Shown one piece after another: positions 43,526 through 53,297 of a stretch of 64,000 nt of DNA. The notes below the pieces were generated by a model. It had not been told where the DNA came from. It did not search any database and was given only the letters and a program-made list of their open reading frames with translations. How positions within the stretch are numbered: position 1 is the stretch's first letter; each line of letters starts with the position of its first letter. The position numbers and the translations under genes were made by a program. The DNA is from Jutongia huaianensis (lineage in GTDB: Bacteria > Bacillota > Clostridia > Lachnospirales > Lachnospiraceae). The stretch covers positions 1 through 64,000 of the forward strand of contig NZ_JACRSX010000011.1 in the NCBI RefSeq assembly GCF_014384985.1. Reading direction: 5' to 3'.

Positions 43526-43773
43526 AGGGTATAGGAAAATGCTACGTAACGTAGAGGTTCCCTTTTTTGTTTTACTTTTTAGGAGTGTTTTATAAGACTT
43601 CGAATAGAATTGTACAATCTAGTTTTTCCACTTATCGAAAGGTCTAGAATTAATAGAGAAAATGGCTAAGAAAAATAATGTATTCATAAAGAAGTTTCAG
43701 ATGGTAAAATAAGGTATCAGTAACAGGGACGGGACGAAACAGAAAATACGGCATATCAGAAAGGAGATTATCC
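43526..43773. other. Leader region of CotH-LRR gene
   Basis: About 250 A+T-rich bases without an ORF. A small stem CTACG/CGTAG lies near 43541-43554. TTCATA with a 16-base spacer to TAAAAT near 43684-43711 is a weak promoter candidate. aaaggag precedes the next start. Confidence 0.3.
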
Positions 43774-46458
43774 ATGAGAAAAACAGGGAAAAAACTCGTT
43801 GCTGTGATTGCGGCGGTCAGTATGACGATCAGTATGGCTCCGTCGTCTGGACATGCGACGGTACGTAGTATTTCAATGCAGCAGGCAAAGGCATCTGAAA
43901 GATCAGAGGCAGTTCAAGGCGTAGTAAAACAAAAAGCAAAAGATGATACAGCGGCAGCTGAGGTCACCTTTTCCAAAGCAAGCGGTACCTATGGAGATGC
44001 GTTTCAGCTGGAGCTGAGTGGTACAGAGGGAGATACAGCACTCTACTATACGACGGATGGAAGTGACCCGTCAGACCCTGACAATAAAAACAGAATTTTA
44101 TATCAGGATGGCGGGATTGCGATTGCAGACCGGTCGAATGATGAAAATGTTTTGTCTGCAATTGATCCCGTTTTGTTTGACAGTGTCAACGTAACGGCAT
44201 CAAAGGATGGGAAAAACTTTGAAAGCACCGTTCAGAAACCATCGAAGGAAGCAGTGGACAAATGTACCGTGATCAAAGCGGCAGCACAGCATGCCGATGG
44301 TACATATTCGGCAGTATTTACCAATACCTATTTTGTGGGGGATATGGCAGAGCATATTGATGGCATCAGCGAGAGCTGTGAGGCGGCAGGAAAGAATCTG
44401 GCGGTTATGTCTATCAGTATGGATGCAGACGATCTGTTTGATTCTACCAAGGGAATCTATGTCAAGGGAGATACTTTTGAAAATGCGTTGAAGGAATATC
44501 TTGCAGCAGGAAAAACCATTAATGACTGGAATGCTTCTGACACCTGCCGCGGCCTGGATGCAAACTACAAGCAGAAGGGCAGAAATTGGGAAAGAAAGAC
44601 TCATATTGATTATTTTGAGAGTGATGGAACCAAAACGAAATGTAAACTTCAGCAGGATTGCGGTATCCGCATTCAGGGAAATTATTCCAGATCAGATTAC
44701 CAGAAGAGTTTTCGTCTTTATGCCAGAGATGAATATGGAAAGAAAAACTTCAAGTACGATTTTTGGGACAATGCAGTAGATGATCAGGGTAATGTAATTA
44801 ACAAATATAAAAAGATTGTCCTCCGAAATGGCGGAAACTGTGCATTCACTACGAAGTTTTCTGATTCCTACTGGCAGTCGCTGCTTCAGGAGATTGATTG
44901 TGATAACCAGAGTGCCCGTCCGTGTGTCGTATATCTGAATGGAGAGTACTGGGGTGTTTATATTCTTCAGGATGATTTCTGTGGTGCATTTATGGAAAAT
45001 AAACACGGTGTCAATAAGGATAACGTGGTGATCTATAAAGGCGACGCAGAAGCAATCCAGCCTCTGGGCTATAAACTGGACGAAGGAGATCTGCCGGAGG
45101 GTGTCACCGACGAGGATTATTATCTGAAGGATCTGGAGAGCTTTATGAGTACTCATAAGGATGTCAGTGATCAGAAGGATTATGATGAGCTTGCTGCGAT
45201 GGTAGATGAGGATTCCATTATAGATTACTTTGCGACTGAGGTATGGATCAACAATAAATGGGACTGGCCGGGCAAAAACTGGTCTATGTGGAAATCTACC
45301 GTTACGGATGAAACAAATCCGTATGCCGATGGTAAGTGGCGTTTTATGGTGTATGATGTGGAGTTTGGCGGAATCAGCGGTTCCGATGATAAAAGCGGAA
45401 ATGCCATAAAGGCTTCGGGGCTTCTTCAGACAGGAACAGCCGATCCGGACAGTGTAAATCACGACAAACCACATGTAAGATGTTTCGCGCTGATGATGAC
45501 CAATGAGGCGTTTCGGGAGAAGTTTATTGCCCGTCTTGAAAGCTTTTCCACCGGAATGTTTGAGTATAACCGTGCCATTGAACGGGCTGATCTGTTTCAA
45601 GGAGTATATCAGCCAATCCTGCAGCAGTTTTTTGACCGTTTTCCGACAAACAGCGGGATGACAGCGGATAAAGCGGTTAACGGAGATGGAGGAAATGCAT
45701 ATGGAACACTAAAGGCCATCAGAAATTTTCTGAATGGACGGGACAAGCAGGTGGCGAAGATCTCAAGCTATATCCGGAAGCAGTATACAGCGGACAGCAC
45801 GCCATCTCCGAAACCAACGGACACGGCTGTGCCAACTGCCTCTGCTGAGGTGACAGAGACTCCGGCATTGCCGACAGGCAGTCCATCGGCTGCGCCGGTA
45901 CAGCCGAGTGTGGCACCGGTACAGACAACGGCACCATCTGAAACACCAAAGAGTACTTCTGTCAAAAAAGAAAAACTGGCGGATGGCACTATTGTGATCA
46001 AAAAAACAGATGAAGCAGGGAAGGCAGTTTCCACGAAATATGAGACAAAAACGGGAATATATCTTCTGAAATCAGATAATACTCTGTGCTATCAGAAGGA
46101 AAATCAGACTGCATTGAAAAATCAGACGTCTGTCGTTATCAGGGATGTGGAGAAAATTAATGGAAAATCATTGAGAGTATCAGAAATAGAAAAAGGGACA
46201 TTTCAGGGATTATCCAAATTAAAAAAGATAACGATCGGAAAAAATGTTGTGGCCATAGGTCAGGATGCATTCCGGGGCTGCAGCAGCCTGAAAAAAATCA
46301 CAATTCGATCTGTCAGGTTAAAGAAGGTAGGGAAAAATGCAATCCGGGGTGTCCATAAAAAGGTACAGATTATCTGTCCGAAGGGAAAGAAAAAAGCATA
46401 TCAGAAGCTGTTCGAAAAGAAAACGGGATTTGCGAAAAAAACAATGATCATAAAATAA
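43774..46458 (+). CDS. Secreted CotH-kinase family protein with CHB_HEX and LRR_5 domains
   Basis: 894 residues. A signal peptide (1-28) precedes a CHB_HEX_C-type module with ALYYTTDGSDPSD (about 88-100). The CotH domain (about 260-590) has KSFRLYARDEYG, ILRNGGN-type text (VLRNGGN), LNGEYWGVYILQDD and the putative catalytic YDVEFGG. A Pro/Thr/Ser-rich linker (about 675-730) leads to a BspA-like LRR_5 repeat (GTFQGLSKLKKITIGKN, about 808-824) and a basic end. CotH proteins are atypical kinases that phosphorylate secreted proteins. The repeat and linker suggest a cell-surface protein. There is no LPXTG motif. Confidence 0.85.
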   Translation: MRKTGKKLVAVIAAVSMTISMAPSSGHATVRSISMQQAKASERSEAVQGVVKQKAKDDTAAAEVTFSKASGTYGDAFQLELSGTEGDTALYYTTDGSDPSDPDNKNRILYQDGGIAIADRSNDENVLSAIDPVLFDSVNVTASKDGKNFESTVQKPSKEAVDKCTVIKAAAQHADGTYSAVFTNTYFVGDMAEHIDGISESCEAAGKNLAVMSISMDADDLFDSTKGIYVKGDTFENALKEYLAAGKTINDWNASDTCRGLDANYKQKGRNWERKTHIDYFESDGTKTKCKLQQDCGIRIQGNYSRSDYQKSFRLYARDEYGKKNFKYDFWDNAVDDQGNVINKYKKIVLRNGGNCAFTTKFSDSYWQSLLQEIDCDNQSARPCVVYLNGEYWGVYILQDDFCGAFMENKHGVNKDNVVIYKGDAEAIQPLGYKLDEGDLPEGVTDEDYYLKDLESFMSTHKDVSDQKDYDELAAMVDEDSIIDYFATEVWINNKWDWPGKNWSMWKSTVTDETNPYADGKWRFMVYDVEFGGISGSDDKSGNAIKASGLLQTGTADPDSVNHDKPHVRCFALMMTNEAFREKFIARLESFSTGMFEYNRAIERADLFQGVYQPILQQFFDRFPTNSGMTADKAVNGDGGNAYGTLKAIRNFLNGRDKQVAKISSYIRKQYTADSTPSPKPTDTAVPTASAEVTETPALPTGSPSAAPVQPSVAPVQTTAPSETPKSTSVKKEKLADGTIVIKKTDEAGKAVSTKYETKTGIYLLKSDNTLCYQKENQTALKNQTSVVIRDVEKINGKSLRVSEIEKGTFQGLSKLKKITIGKNVVAIGQDAFRGCSSLKKITIRSVRLKKVGKNAIRGVHKKVQIICPKGKKKAYQKLFEKKTGFAKKTMIIK

Positions 46459-46471
46459 AAAGAAAGAATAA

Positions 46472-46506
46472 AAAGACGGGGCTTTCTTAAAGGAAGCCCT
46501 GTCTTT
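46472..46506 (+). terminator. Terminator after CotH-LRR gene
   Basis: AAAGACGGGGCTT pairs with AAGCCCTGTCTTT around a short loop. The stem's own T-rich end forms a short U tract. Confidence 0.8.
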
Positions 46507-46539
46507 ATCCGATATAACAATATAAAGATCTGGAAAGGT

Positions 46540-47124
46540 ATGGTTAGCGGTATGGGAGCAGCATCGGAGAAAGATGCGGAAAAGATAGCAGATGCCGTGC
46601 GGATGGCCCAAAAGGGAAGTCAGGATGCTTTTATGGAGCTGTATCAGCTTTTTTATCATGAATTGTATGCGTATGCATGTTATATGCTGCATCACAAACA
46701 GGATGCGGAAGATGTTGTGGCAGATACCATTGTGGCAGCATATGAGTCCATCGGCAGGCTGAGGGATGTTTATCGTTTTCGGCAATGGCTTTTTAAAATA
46801 TTATCCAATAAATGCAGGAAAAAACTCAAATCCTATGCGGAGAGAAACAAACACCACAGCAGGAGCTTTGGGGGCGAGACAAAGCAGGATAAAGATCCGG
46901 ATATCAGTGACGGAAAGGATTTAGAGAAGGAGGCAACGGACCGGGAGTGGGTCCGGGATGCATTTGCGGTTCTTACGGATGAGGAGCGGTATATTGTCAA
47001 TTCTTTTCTGCTGGCAGGATACCGGGGTGAAGAAATTGCAGAGAGCCTGGGGATAGGAGCGAGTACTCTTCGTTCAAAATATCGGCGGGCATTGATGAAA
47101 ATGAGAAAAAAACTGGATCCGTGA
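46540..47124 (+). CDS. ECF-type RNA polymerase sigma factor
   Basis: 194 residues (190 if ATG 46552 is used; the first ATG sits right on its GGAAAGG site, so the start is uncertain). Sigma70 region 2 lies at about 28-95 (DAFMELYQLFYHELYAY, then DAEDVVADTIVAAYESI) and region 4 at about 138-190 (LTDEERYIVNSFLLAGY, then GEEIAESLGIGASTLRSKY). Regions 1 and 3 are absent, which defines the ECF group. The next gene, a small tail-anchored protein, is in the position of an anti-sigma factor. A c-di-GMP-type enzyme gene follows in the same operon. Confidence 0.9.
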   Translation: MVSGMGAASEKDAEKIADAVRMAQKGSQDAFMELYQLFYHELYAYACYMLHHKQDAEDVVADTIVAAYESIGRLRDVYRFRQWLFKILSNKCRKKLKSYAERNKHHSRSFGGETKQDKDPDISDGKDLEKEATDREWVRDAFAVLTDEERYIVNSFLLAGYRGEEIAESLGIGASTLRSKYRRALMKMRKKLDP

Positions 47125-47142
47125 AAGGGGGATGTCAATAAC

Positions 47143-47448
47143 ATGAAAGAAGAAAATGAAATGGAACGGCTGGCATCTCATCGAATTCATGGTATTCTGC
47201 CCCCCAAATATCATATGCAGCATCGGTCGGGACAGGAACCGCTTGTTGAGGAGCAGTCTTTAAAGGAAGTAGAAGAAATGATCCTTGCTGCCGGTGAAAG
47301 TTTAAGTACGCCGGAGAGTCTGCGCCCGGAAAATATGAGTCGTAAACTGGAACAGGTCAGAAAGAAAAGACAGCGTCAGAGAAGATGTCTTGCAGTGGTG
47401 CTGATATATGTTATAATTATTATAATATTGGCGTTGTTACTTTTGTAA
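47143..47448 (+). CDS. Small tail-anchored membrane protein, possible anti-sigma factor
   Basis: 101 residues. The first 80 are charged and soluble, and residues about 82-101 form a single hydrophobic helix at the extreme C-terminus (VVLIYVIIIIILALLLL), so the protein would be tail-anchored with a cytoplasmic N-terminus. No zinc-binding HxxxCxxC motif is present. The position immediately after the ECF sigma gene suggests a membrane anchor or regulator of that sigma factor. This rests on context only. Confidence 0.6.
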   Translation: MKEENEMERLASHRIHGILPPKYHMQHRSGQEPLVEEQSLKEVEEMILAAGESLSTPESLRPENMSRKLEQVRKKRQRQRRCLAVVLIYVIIIIILALLLL

Positions 47449-47483
47449 ATGATATAATACTAAGTGGGAAATGGAGATTACGA

Positions 47484-49382
47484 ATGAGGACACGTAAGAC
47501 GATCGGACTGTTTTTGGAAGGGGATGATATCCTTCAGGAGGGTATCATTACCAAGGCGGTATTAAAAGAAGCAACAGACAAAGATTATAATGTATTAATT
47601 TTTCACAGTCTTATGAAAAAACCGGCATATGAGCATGGAGAACTGTCGGATGAGGTTGTTTCCGGAGAGGGAGCTATTTATGCGGTTCCGGATTACAGAA
47701 TGTTTGATGGCATAATCATATTGGGGGAGGTTTTGCGCTCCGATATGATGAAGAAGATCATAGGTAATGCAGCCAGAGCCGGGGTGCCGGTAATTGATGT
47801 AAATGATACCTATGATGGCTGTTATCAGATTGGATACAATGATACCGTTGGCATGAAGAAAATGGTTCTTCATTTAATTCGGACACATCATTGCCGGAAT
47901 ATTTATTTTATATCCGGATTCAAGGGAAATAAGGAGTCTGAGGATCGTGAAGAGGCATATCGAAGTGCACTTGAGGAAGAAGGCATTCCGTTTCGACAGG
48001 AAAATATCGGATATGGCCAGTTCTACTTAAAATCAGTTGATGTGGTTAGAGAATATCTCAGCAGCCACGATATGCCGGATGCTTTTGTATGCGCAAATGA
48101 CACTATGGCGATGTTTGTCATAAAGTATTTAAATGATCATGGTTATCGGGTACCGGAGGATGTAATCGTTACAGGGTTTGATCATACCAAAGAGGCATCC
48201 GAGTATCAGCCGTCTATCTCATCGGTGGAACGTTCATTGTTTGAATCGGGAACACAGGCTGTCCATTTTTTGGAACAGCTTTGGGAAGGGAAAGAGGTTC
48301 CTTTGAACAGTCTTGTACCGGCACATCTGGTACTGAATCAAAGTTGTGGCTGTACGAAGCATACCAAACTGGATCTTAATCGGATCAATCAGGAGAAGCT
48401 TCGGGATATTACCAGACGGGATATGTTTATTCATCACATTACGGAGCTTTGGAGAGATGTGTCCGAAAAAAAGTCTGTGGAGAATATGCTGGAGGTAATA
48501 TGTTCTTATTTGGATTTCTTTGAATGGGATGCTTTTAATTTTTGTATTTGTGATGACATTATTACGCAGGGGATCAAAAGAAGCAAAAGGGTTCACGGCT
48601 ATTCTCAGAATATGACACTGGTCAAATGCCGGAAGGGAAAGCCGTTGGAAATGGAACCGGTATTTTATCCGGATATTCTGCCGCCTCTTGATCTGCAGGG
48701 GAAGGAAGGTATAAGACTGTCGTTTGTGCCCCTTTATCTCAATCAGAGAACCGTAGGATATCTGTGGATATCGGCCAAATACTGTATGCAGGAGGCGTCG
48801 ATGGTTTATGCTATGCTGACAGTTATGAACAGTGCCATCATTGATCTGTGTCTTCTCAAGGAAAAGGATACGCTGGTAGATAAATTGGACAGTATGTATG
48901 TACGTGATGAACTGACAAAGTTGTATAACCGTTTTGGTATGAGACGTTTTGTGGAAAAGATTATGAAGGTCGCAAAGCGTGATAACAAATTTGTTATGTG
49001 TATAGAGCTGGATCTGGATGGCTTAAAGAAGATTAATGATACCTATGGACATGATGCGGGAGACAATGCGATCGTTCAGGTGGCCAATGCTATGCGGCAG
49101 GCATCGGAGCGGCGTGAGGTCTGTATCCGAAGTGGTGGAGATGAGTATCTGGTCTTTGGCATTGCAGAAAGGGAAGGGGATGCAGGAGCCTTTATACAAA
49201 GAGTGGAGGAGTATTTAGAAGAGTACAACGAACGGAACTCATGGCCTTATGAGGTGTCATGCAGCTGCGGATACTGTGTGCATCCGGCAGCAGAGGTGCA
49301 GTCTCTGGAGGAGATGGTAACAGAGGCAGACAAGCTTTTATATCAGGTAAAAGCACGCAAAAAAACAACCCGGATATCATAA
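47484..49382 (+). CDS. Cytoplasmic diguanylate cyclase with LacI-type sugar-binding domain
   Basis: 632 residues from ATG 47484 (ggag upstream; the longer frame overlaps the previous gene). Residues 1-290 are a periplasmic-binding-protein fold of the LacI/GalR type (GYNDTVGMKKMVLHLI, then CANDTMAMFVIKYLNDHGY), but without a signal peptide or helix-turn-helix. A linker region of about 180 residues follows, then a GGDEF domain with ELDLDGLKKIND and SGGDEY at 550-555, so the catalytic Glu is kept. It is likely a soluble enzyme making c-di-GMP in response to a small ligand. No EAL domain is present. Confidence 0.85.
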   Translation: MRTRKTIGLFLEGDDILQEGIITKAVLKEATDKDYNVLIFHSLMKKPAYEHGELSDEVVSGEGAIYAVPDYRMFDGIIILGEVLRSDMMKKIIGNAARAGVPVIDVNDTYDGCYQIGYNDTVGMKKMVLHLIRTHHCRNIYFISGFKGNKESEDREEAYRSALEEEGIPFRQENIGYGQFYLKSVDVVREYLSSHDMPDAFVCANDTMAMFVIKYLNDHGYRVPEDVIVTGFDHTKEASEYQPSISSVERSLFESGTQAVHFLEQLWEGKEVPLNSLVPAHLVLNQSCGCTKHTKLDLNRINQEKLRDITRRDMFIHHITELWRDVSEKKSVENMLEVICSYLDFFEWDAFNFCICDDIITQGIKRSKRVHGYSQNMTLVKCRKGKPLEMEPVFYPDILPPLDLQGKEGIRLSFVPLYLNQRTVGYLWISAKYCMQEASMVYAMLTVMNSAIIDLCLLKEKDTLVDKLDSMYVRDELTKLYNRFGMRRFVEKIMKVAKRDNKFVMCIELDLDGLKKINDTYGHDAGDNAIVQVANAMRQASERREVCIRSGGDEYLVFGIAEREGDAGAFIQRVEEYLEEYNERNSWPYEVSCSCGYCVHPAAEVQSLEEMVTEADKLLYQVKARKKTTRIS

Positions 49383-49508
49383 AGGAAATCTGCCATTTTC
49401 CTGACGAGAAAAAAGCCGGAATCTGACACAATTCCGCCGAAAAGTTGACATATGAGGCTAGTAGTATATGTCCTATCAAATATTTCATATACGAATGGAG
49501 GAATTGAC

Positions 49509-50483
49509 ATGAAGAAAAAAACAATGGCAATGATATTAAGTTTTTCTATGGTTTTTACCGGACTTGGTATGGAGGCAGCACCTCAAAAGGCAGCAGCAGT
49601 AAGTAACAGTACAGCTGCAGCAGTCCAAACGGAAGCTGACAGCACGGGGACACCGGAGGTAACCACTGTACCGGAGGATGCAGTGAAAACACCGGATGCT
49701 TCACAGGAGACGAAAACACCGGAGCAGGAAAGCGGGACACCGGCAGAAACAGATCAGCCGGAAAAGACACCGGCTGCTGCGACAGAGGCACCGGCACAGA
49801 CACCGGCACAGACACCGGTGAACACTCCGGCAGCCACAGTAACTCCGGCAGCGGTTACCACAACAAGTCCGGCAGCAATTGCAACAAATGGAGCATTAAA
49901 GGTGGGCGAGAGATTTACAGCAGGCAATTTTGTTTACAGCATTACTGCGGAAGCAGCAGGAAACGTAAAGGCGGCAGTTAAGGTAAGAGGTCTCAGTGTG
50001 GATGGAAAGACCAAGACCAGTGTAACAATTCCGGCTTCTGTAACATGGCAGGGAGTGGATTATGTTGTCAGCGGAATTAATGAGAAATCATTTAAAGACA
50101 ATACAAAGCTTACTTCCGTCAAGGTGGGAAAGAATGTGACTTATATTGGCAAGCGGGCATTCCAGGGAATGACTTCTCTGAAATCACTTACGATTGGAAG
50201 CGGTGTTACAAAAATCAAAAAATTTGCATTTGCAGGCTGCAAATCTCTTCGAAAGGTGACCATTCCGGCCAAGACTACATTTATAGGGGAAAAAGCGTTC
50301 CAGAATTGTAAAAAGCTGAAAGCAGTGATCATTAATTCAAAGAAGATCAATACCATTAACAGCAATGCATTCCGATATGTAAAGTCAGGTTGCTATGTAG
50401 TAGTTCCTTCCGGCAAGAAGAATACATATCGTTCCCTGTTGCTGGGAGCAAAGGCTTCGAAATTAAAGATTTATGTATACTAA
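49509..50483 (+). CDS. Secreted BspA-like LRR_5 surface protein
   Basis: 324 residues from ATG 49509 with a strong GGAGG site; the earlier in-frame ATG at 49452 has none. A signal peptide (1-27) is followed by a Thr/Pro/Ala-rich linker (about 45-140) with TPAQTPAQTP-type repeats. A domain containing BspA-type leucine-rich repeats (FKDNTKLTSVKVGKN, FQGMTSLKSLTIGSG, FAGCKSLRKVTIPAK, FQNCKKLKAVIINSK; about 190-290) ends the protein. Such repeats mediate binding to host or matrix components. There is no LPXTG, SLH or membrane anchor, so its retention on the surface is unclear. Confidence 0.85.
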   Translation: MKKKTMAMILSFSMVFTGLGMEAAPQKAAAVSNSTAAAVQTEADSTGTPEVTTVPEDAVKTPDASQETKTPEQESGTPAETDQPEKTPAAATEAPAQTPAQTPVNTPAATVTPAAVTTTSPAAIATNGALKVGERFTAGNFVYSITAEAAGNVKAAVKVRGLSVDGKTKTSVTIPASVTWQGVDYVVSGINEKSFKDNTKLTSVKVGKNVTYIGKRAFQGMTSLKSLTIGSGVTKIKKFAFAGCKSLRKVTIPAKTTFIGEKAFQNCKKLKAVIINSKKINTINSNAFRYVKSGCYVVVPSGKKNTYRSLLLGAKASKLKIYVY

Positions 50484-50521
50484 TGATCCTCTCATATAAC
50501 AAAATAATATAAAATGAAAAC

Positions 50522-50563
50522 TCACAGACTATCGTGACGAAACGGTGGTCTGTGAATTTTTTT
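50522..50563 (+). terminator. Terminator after LRR_5 gene
   Basis: TCACAGAC pairs with GTCTGTGA around a structured loop, followed by seven T. Confidence 0.85.
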
Positions 50564-50709
50564 GTAACAAAATAAGGATATATTTTCGAAAATTTAAGAA
50601 TATCTTAAAGATTGTGAAAAAAATATATGGTATTCTGTAAAAGTACTGTGGATAGCTGGGGAAACATTACAGGGAATACACACAGAAATTTCAGAAAGGA
50701 GGGGGAACC

Positions 50710-51432
50710 TTGGAAAAACCGGAAACAAGTAATAAAGGGGAATCGCGCAAATGCGTCATTGACGTCAGGGATCTTTATAAGATATATCCCATTGGCAAAA
50801 ATGAAGTACGGGCGCTGAATGGTGTCAGTTTCCAGGTGTATGAGGGAGAATTTTGTGCCATTGTAGGTACATCAGGCTCCGGAAAATCTACATTGCTTAA
50901 CATGCTTGCCGGACTGGAAAAGCCTACAAAAGGACAGATCATGGTAGCAGGGGAACGTATTGATAAGTACAAGGAGAATCGGCTGGTACAGTTTCGCAGG
51001 GAAAAGGTGGGATTTATTTTTCAGTCTTTTAACCTGATCCCGACTATGAATGCAGTAGAAAATGTAGCATTGCCATTGGTATTTCGGGGCATCTCCAAAA
51101 ATGTCCGCATGAAGCGGGCGCAGAAGATGATCGATCTGGTTGGTCTGAAGAAATACCGCTTACATAAGCCAAATCAGATGTCCGGTGGGCAGCAGCAGCG
51201 TGTGGGTATGGCGAGAGCTCTCGTGCTGAATCCAAGTATTGTATTTGCAGATGAGCCGACAGGTAATCTTGATTCCAATACATCTGCAGAGATGATGGAG
51301 CTGATGCGCCATGTGCTTAGCGAGAGAGGCAAAACTCTGGTGATGGTTACACATGACAATGATCTGGCAGCTCTGGCTGACAGACAGATCCGCATCAAGG
51401 ATGGCAAAATTGTGGAAAATGTACAGGAATGA
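50710..51432 (+). CDS. ABC transporter ATP-binding protein (MacB/LolD type)
   Basis: 240 residues from a TTG with an AAAGGAGGGGG site. Walker A GTSGSGKST at 53-61, the Q-loop in FIFQSFNL, signature MSGGQQQR (about 157-164) and Walker B IVFADEPTGNLDS are intact. The family powers MacB-type mechanotransmission exporters. The stop overlaps the ATG of the following gene. The permease comes after an intervening CARDB-type protein. Confidence 0.93.
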   Translation: MEKPETSNKGESRKCVIDVRDLYKIYPIGKNEVRALNGVSFQVYEGEFCAIVGTSGSGKSTLLNMLAGLEKPTKGQIMVAGERIDKYKENRLVQFRREKVGFIFQSFNLIPTMNAVENVALPLVFRGISKNVRMKRAQKMIDLVGLKKYRLHKPNQMSGGQQQRVGMARALVLNPSIVFADEPTGNLDSNTSAEMMELMRHVLSERGKTLVMVTHDNDLAALADRQIRIKDGKIVENVQE

Positions 51433-51476
51433 TGAAAAGAAAGTCCGAAATCATTCAGAAAATGGAGGATAAGATT

Positions 51477-53297
51477 TTGAAAAAGAAAAAATTATGGATA
51501 GCGGCATTGCTGAGTCTGGCAATGGTGACAAGTATGGTGCCGGTACAAAATACAAAAAATGTATGGGCAGCCGGTGAGGGGAATGATCAGGGAATCACAG
51601 GCGGCCAGCAGGGAGATGACAGTCTCCAGAGCGAGATGATGACTGGCAACAGCGCAGATATCAGTTTATCCAATGTAAGCGTGTCCGGCAGTAAAGCAGG
51701 GGGAAAGGTTAAAGTATCCTTTACCGTGACCGGCAATAAAAACAATAAAAAGCATTATGACATAGAAAGCATTGAAAAGATTTATCCGGTACTCGATGAC
51801 AGTTTCCCGTTTGTAATGGATAACGAAGCATATCGTGTTACAAACGGCAATGGAGGCTCTGTAAACTGCAGCTATACATTCCATGCAAAGGACAATCTGG
51901 AAACGGCATATTATATGGCAGGGTTTACCGTGGTATATACCAGGAAGTCTGCGGATGGAGTTGTGAAGGCATATGACAGCGAGTATTCTCTGAATAAGAG
52001 TATCAATGTCAAGATCACAGGGAAACCAAAGGCAACCGAAAAGCCGGCAGATAAGCAGGAAACGGCAAAGGATGCAGATATTTCCCTGAAAATGAAAAAT
52101 GATCCTTATGGTGTTTATGGCGGAAGCTGCAGTGTGGCATTTACTGCAAGCAGCCGGAATTACAAAATTAAAAGTGTAGTGCCTGTGATTGACAATAATT
52201 TTCCGTTTGAGAGTACCACGGACGCATACAAGGTCGTTCGTTCCGGCGGCACGAAAAGCTTGTCCTGCAGCTATCATTTTAAAGTAAAAAACAATGTATC
52301 TACAGGATATCAGGGGGTTGTATTCCGGATCGGATATGTCAAAAACGGTCAGGATGTAACAGAAGACAAAACCGTTAATGTGGAGTTGAAGGGAAAGGCC
52401 AAGGAGAAAACAAACGCAAAGGGAAAAACAAGTACCCCGCGTGTGATGGTGTCAGGTTTTACCACAGATGTCAAAACGGTTCATCCAAATGCCAAATTCC
52501 TTCTGACACTGGAGCTTCGCAATAATGCAAGCCAGACAGTACATAATATCAAACTGACAATGTCCACGGAAAACGGAGAATTTCTGCCACTCAGCGGTGC
52601 AAGCACGGCATATCTGGACAGTATCGCAGCAAAGTCCACAGCAAAGGTATCCTTCTGGATGAAAGCGGCAGCAAGCCTTAGCTCAAAGTCTTACCAGGTT
52701 ACGGTCAAGACAGAGTATGAGGATGGTAAAGCAAGTGGCTATAATGCAGAGGATCATGTTTCTATTCCAGTAGTACAGAAGGACCGCATCAGTCTGACGG
52801 AGGTTACACCGCCGGATATGCTCAGCGTAGGTGGCACAGGTGACCTGTCCTTCTCTATTAACAATCTGGGGGGTGGAGCGTTAAATAATGTCTCTGTTAT
52901 CTGTAAAGGAAAGGAAATCTCCTGTGAGAAATCTTTTGTGGGAAATATTGCCGCCGGAGCAACAGGATATGCAACTGTGACATTAAACGGTGATCAGGCA
53001 ACCCCGGATGACAGTGATGGAGAATGCACGATCATTGTTAAATATGAGAATGCTTCCGGACAGACCAAAAAGTATACAGAAAAGACAAATGTGTTTGTAT
53101 CCGAGGATATGGGGGATGCTGATATGCCTGCTGATGATGGCATGGATGAAACGCAGACGAAGAAAGGTCTTCCGTTGGCAGCCAAAATCGGAATCGGTGT
53201 AGCTGCTTTGGTGGTTGTGATCATAGTGGTGCGTATTATTGTGAAAAAGAAACGCAAGAAAAAAGAAGAGGAGTTGATGGACGATGAGCTTCTATGA
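51477..53297 (+). CDS. Membrane-anchored CARDB/COG1361-type surface protein of ABC system
   Basis: About 606 residues if translation starts at TTG 51477, which has GGAGG nine bases upstream and gives a regular signal peptide (KKKKLWIAALLSLAMV). The ATG at 51429 that overlaps the ATPase stop would add 16 charged residues. Two related repeats near the N-terminus (KIYPVLDDSFPF and VVPVIDNNFPF) and two CARDB-like beta-sandwich domains (about 315-560) follow. A C-terminal helix and basic tail (about 575-606) anchor it, outside of the cell wall side. Such proteins may serve as an adaptor for the MacB-type transporter. The end overlaps the permease gene by 14 bases. Confidence 0.75.
   Translation: MKKKKLWIAALLSLAMVTSMVPVQNTKNVWAAGEGNDQGITGGQQGDDSLQSEMMTGNSADISLSNVSVSGSKAGGKVKVSFTVTGNKNNKKHYDIESIEKIYPVLDDSFPFVMDNEAYRVTNGNGGSVNCSYTFHAKDNLETAYYMAGFTVVYTRKSADGVVKAYDSEYSLNKSINVKITGKPKATEKPADKQETAKDADISLKMKNDPYGVYGGSCSVAFTASSRNYKIKSVVPVIDNNFPFESTTDAYKVVRSGGTKSLSCSYHFKVKNNVSTGYQGVVFRIGYVKNGQDVTEDKTVNVELKGKAKEKTNAKGKTSTPRVMVSGFTTDVKTVHPNAKFLLTLELRNNASQTVHNIKLTMSTENGEFLPLSGASTAYLDSIAAKSTAKVSFWMKAAASLSSKSYQVTVKTEYEDGKASGYNAEDHVSIPVVQKDRISLTEVTPPDMLSVGGTGDLSFSINNLGGGALNNVSVICKGKEISCEKSFVGNIAAGATGYATVTLNGDQATPDDSDGECTIIVKYENASGQTKKYTEKTNVFVSEDMGDADMPADDGMDETQTKKGLPLAAKIGIGVAALVVVIIVVRIIVKKKRKKKEEELMDDELL

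Noticed and set aside
44692..45600. 302-codon minus-strand frame inside the CotH gene
   Set aside because: Antisense to a gene with recognised domains, and its own translation shows no family features.
49383..49508. Promoter TTGACA at 49445-49450 before the LRR_5 gene
   Set aside because: No acceptable -10 box at 16-18 bases; the nearest TATATG gives only a 14-base spacer.
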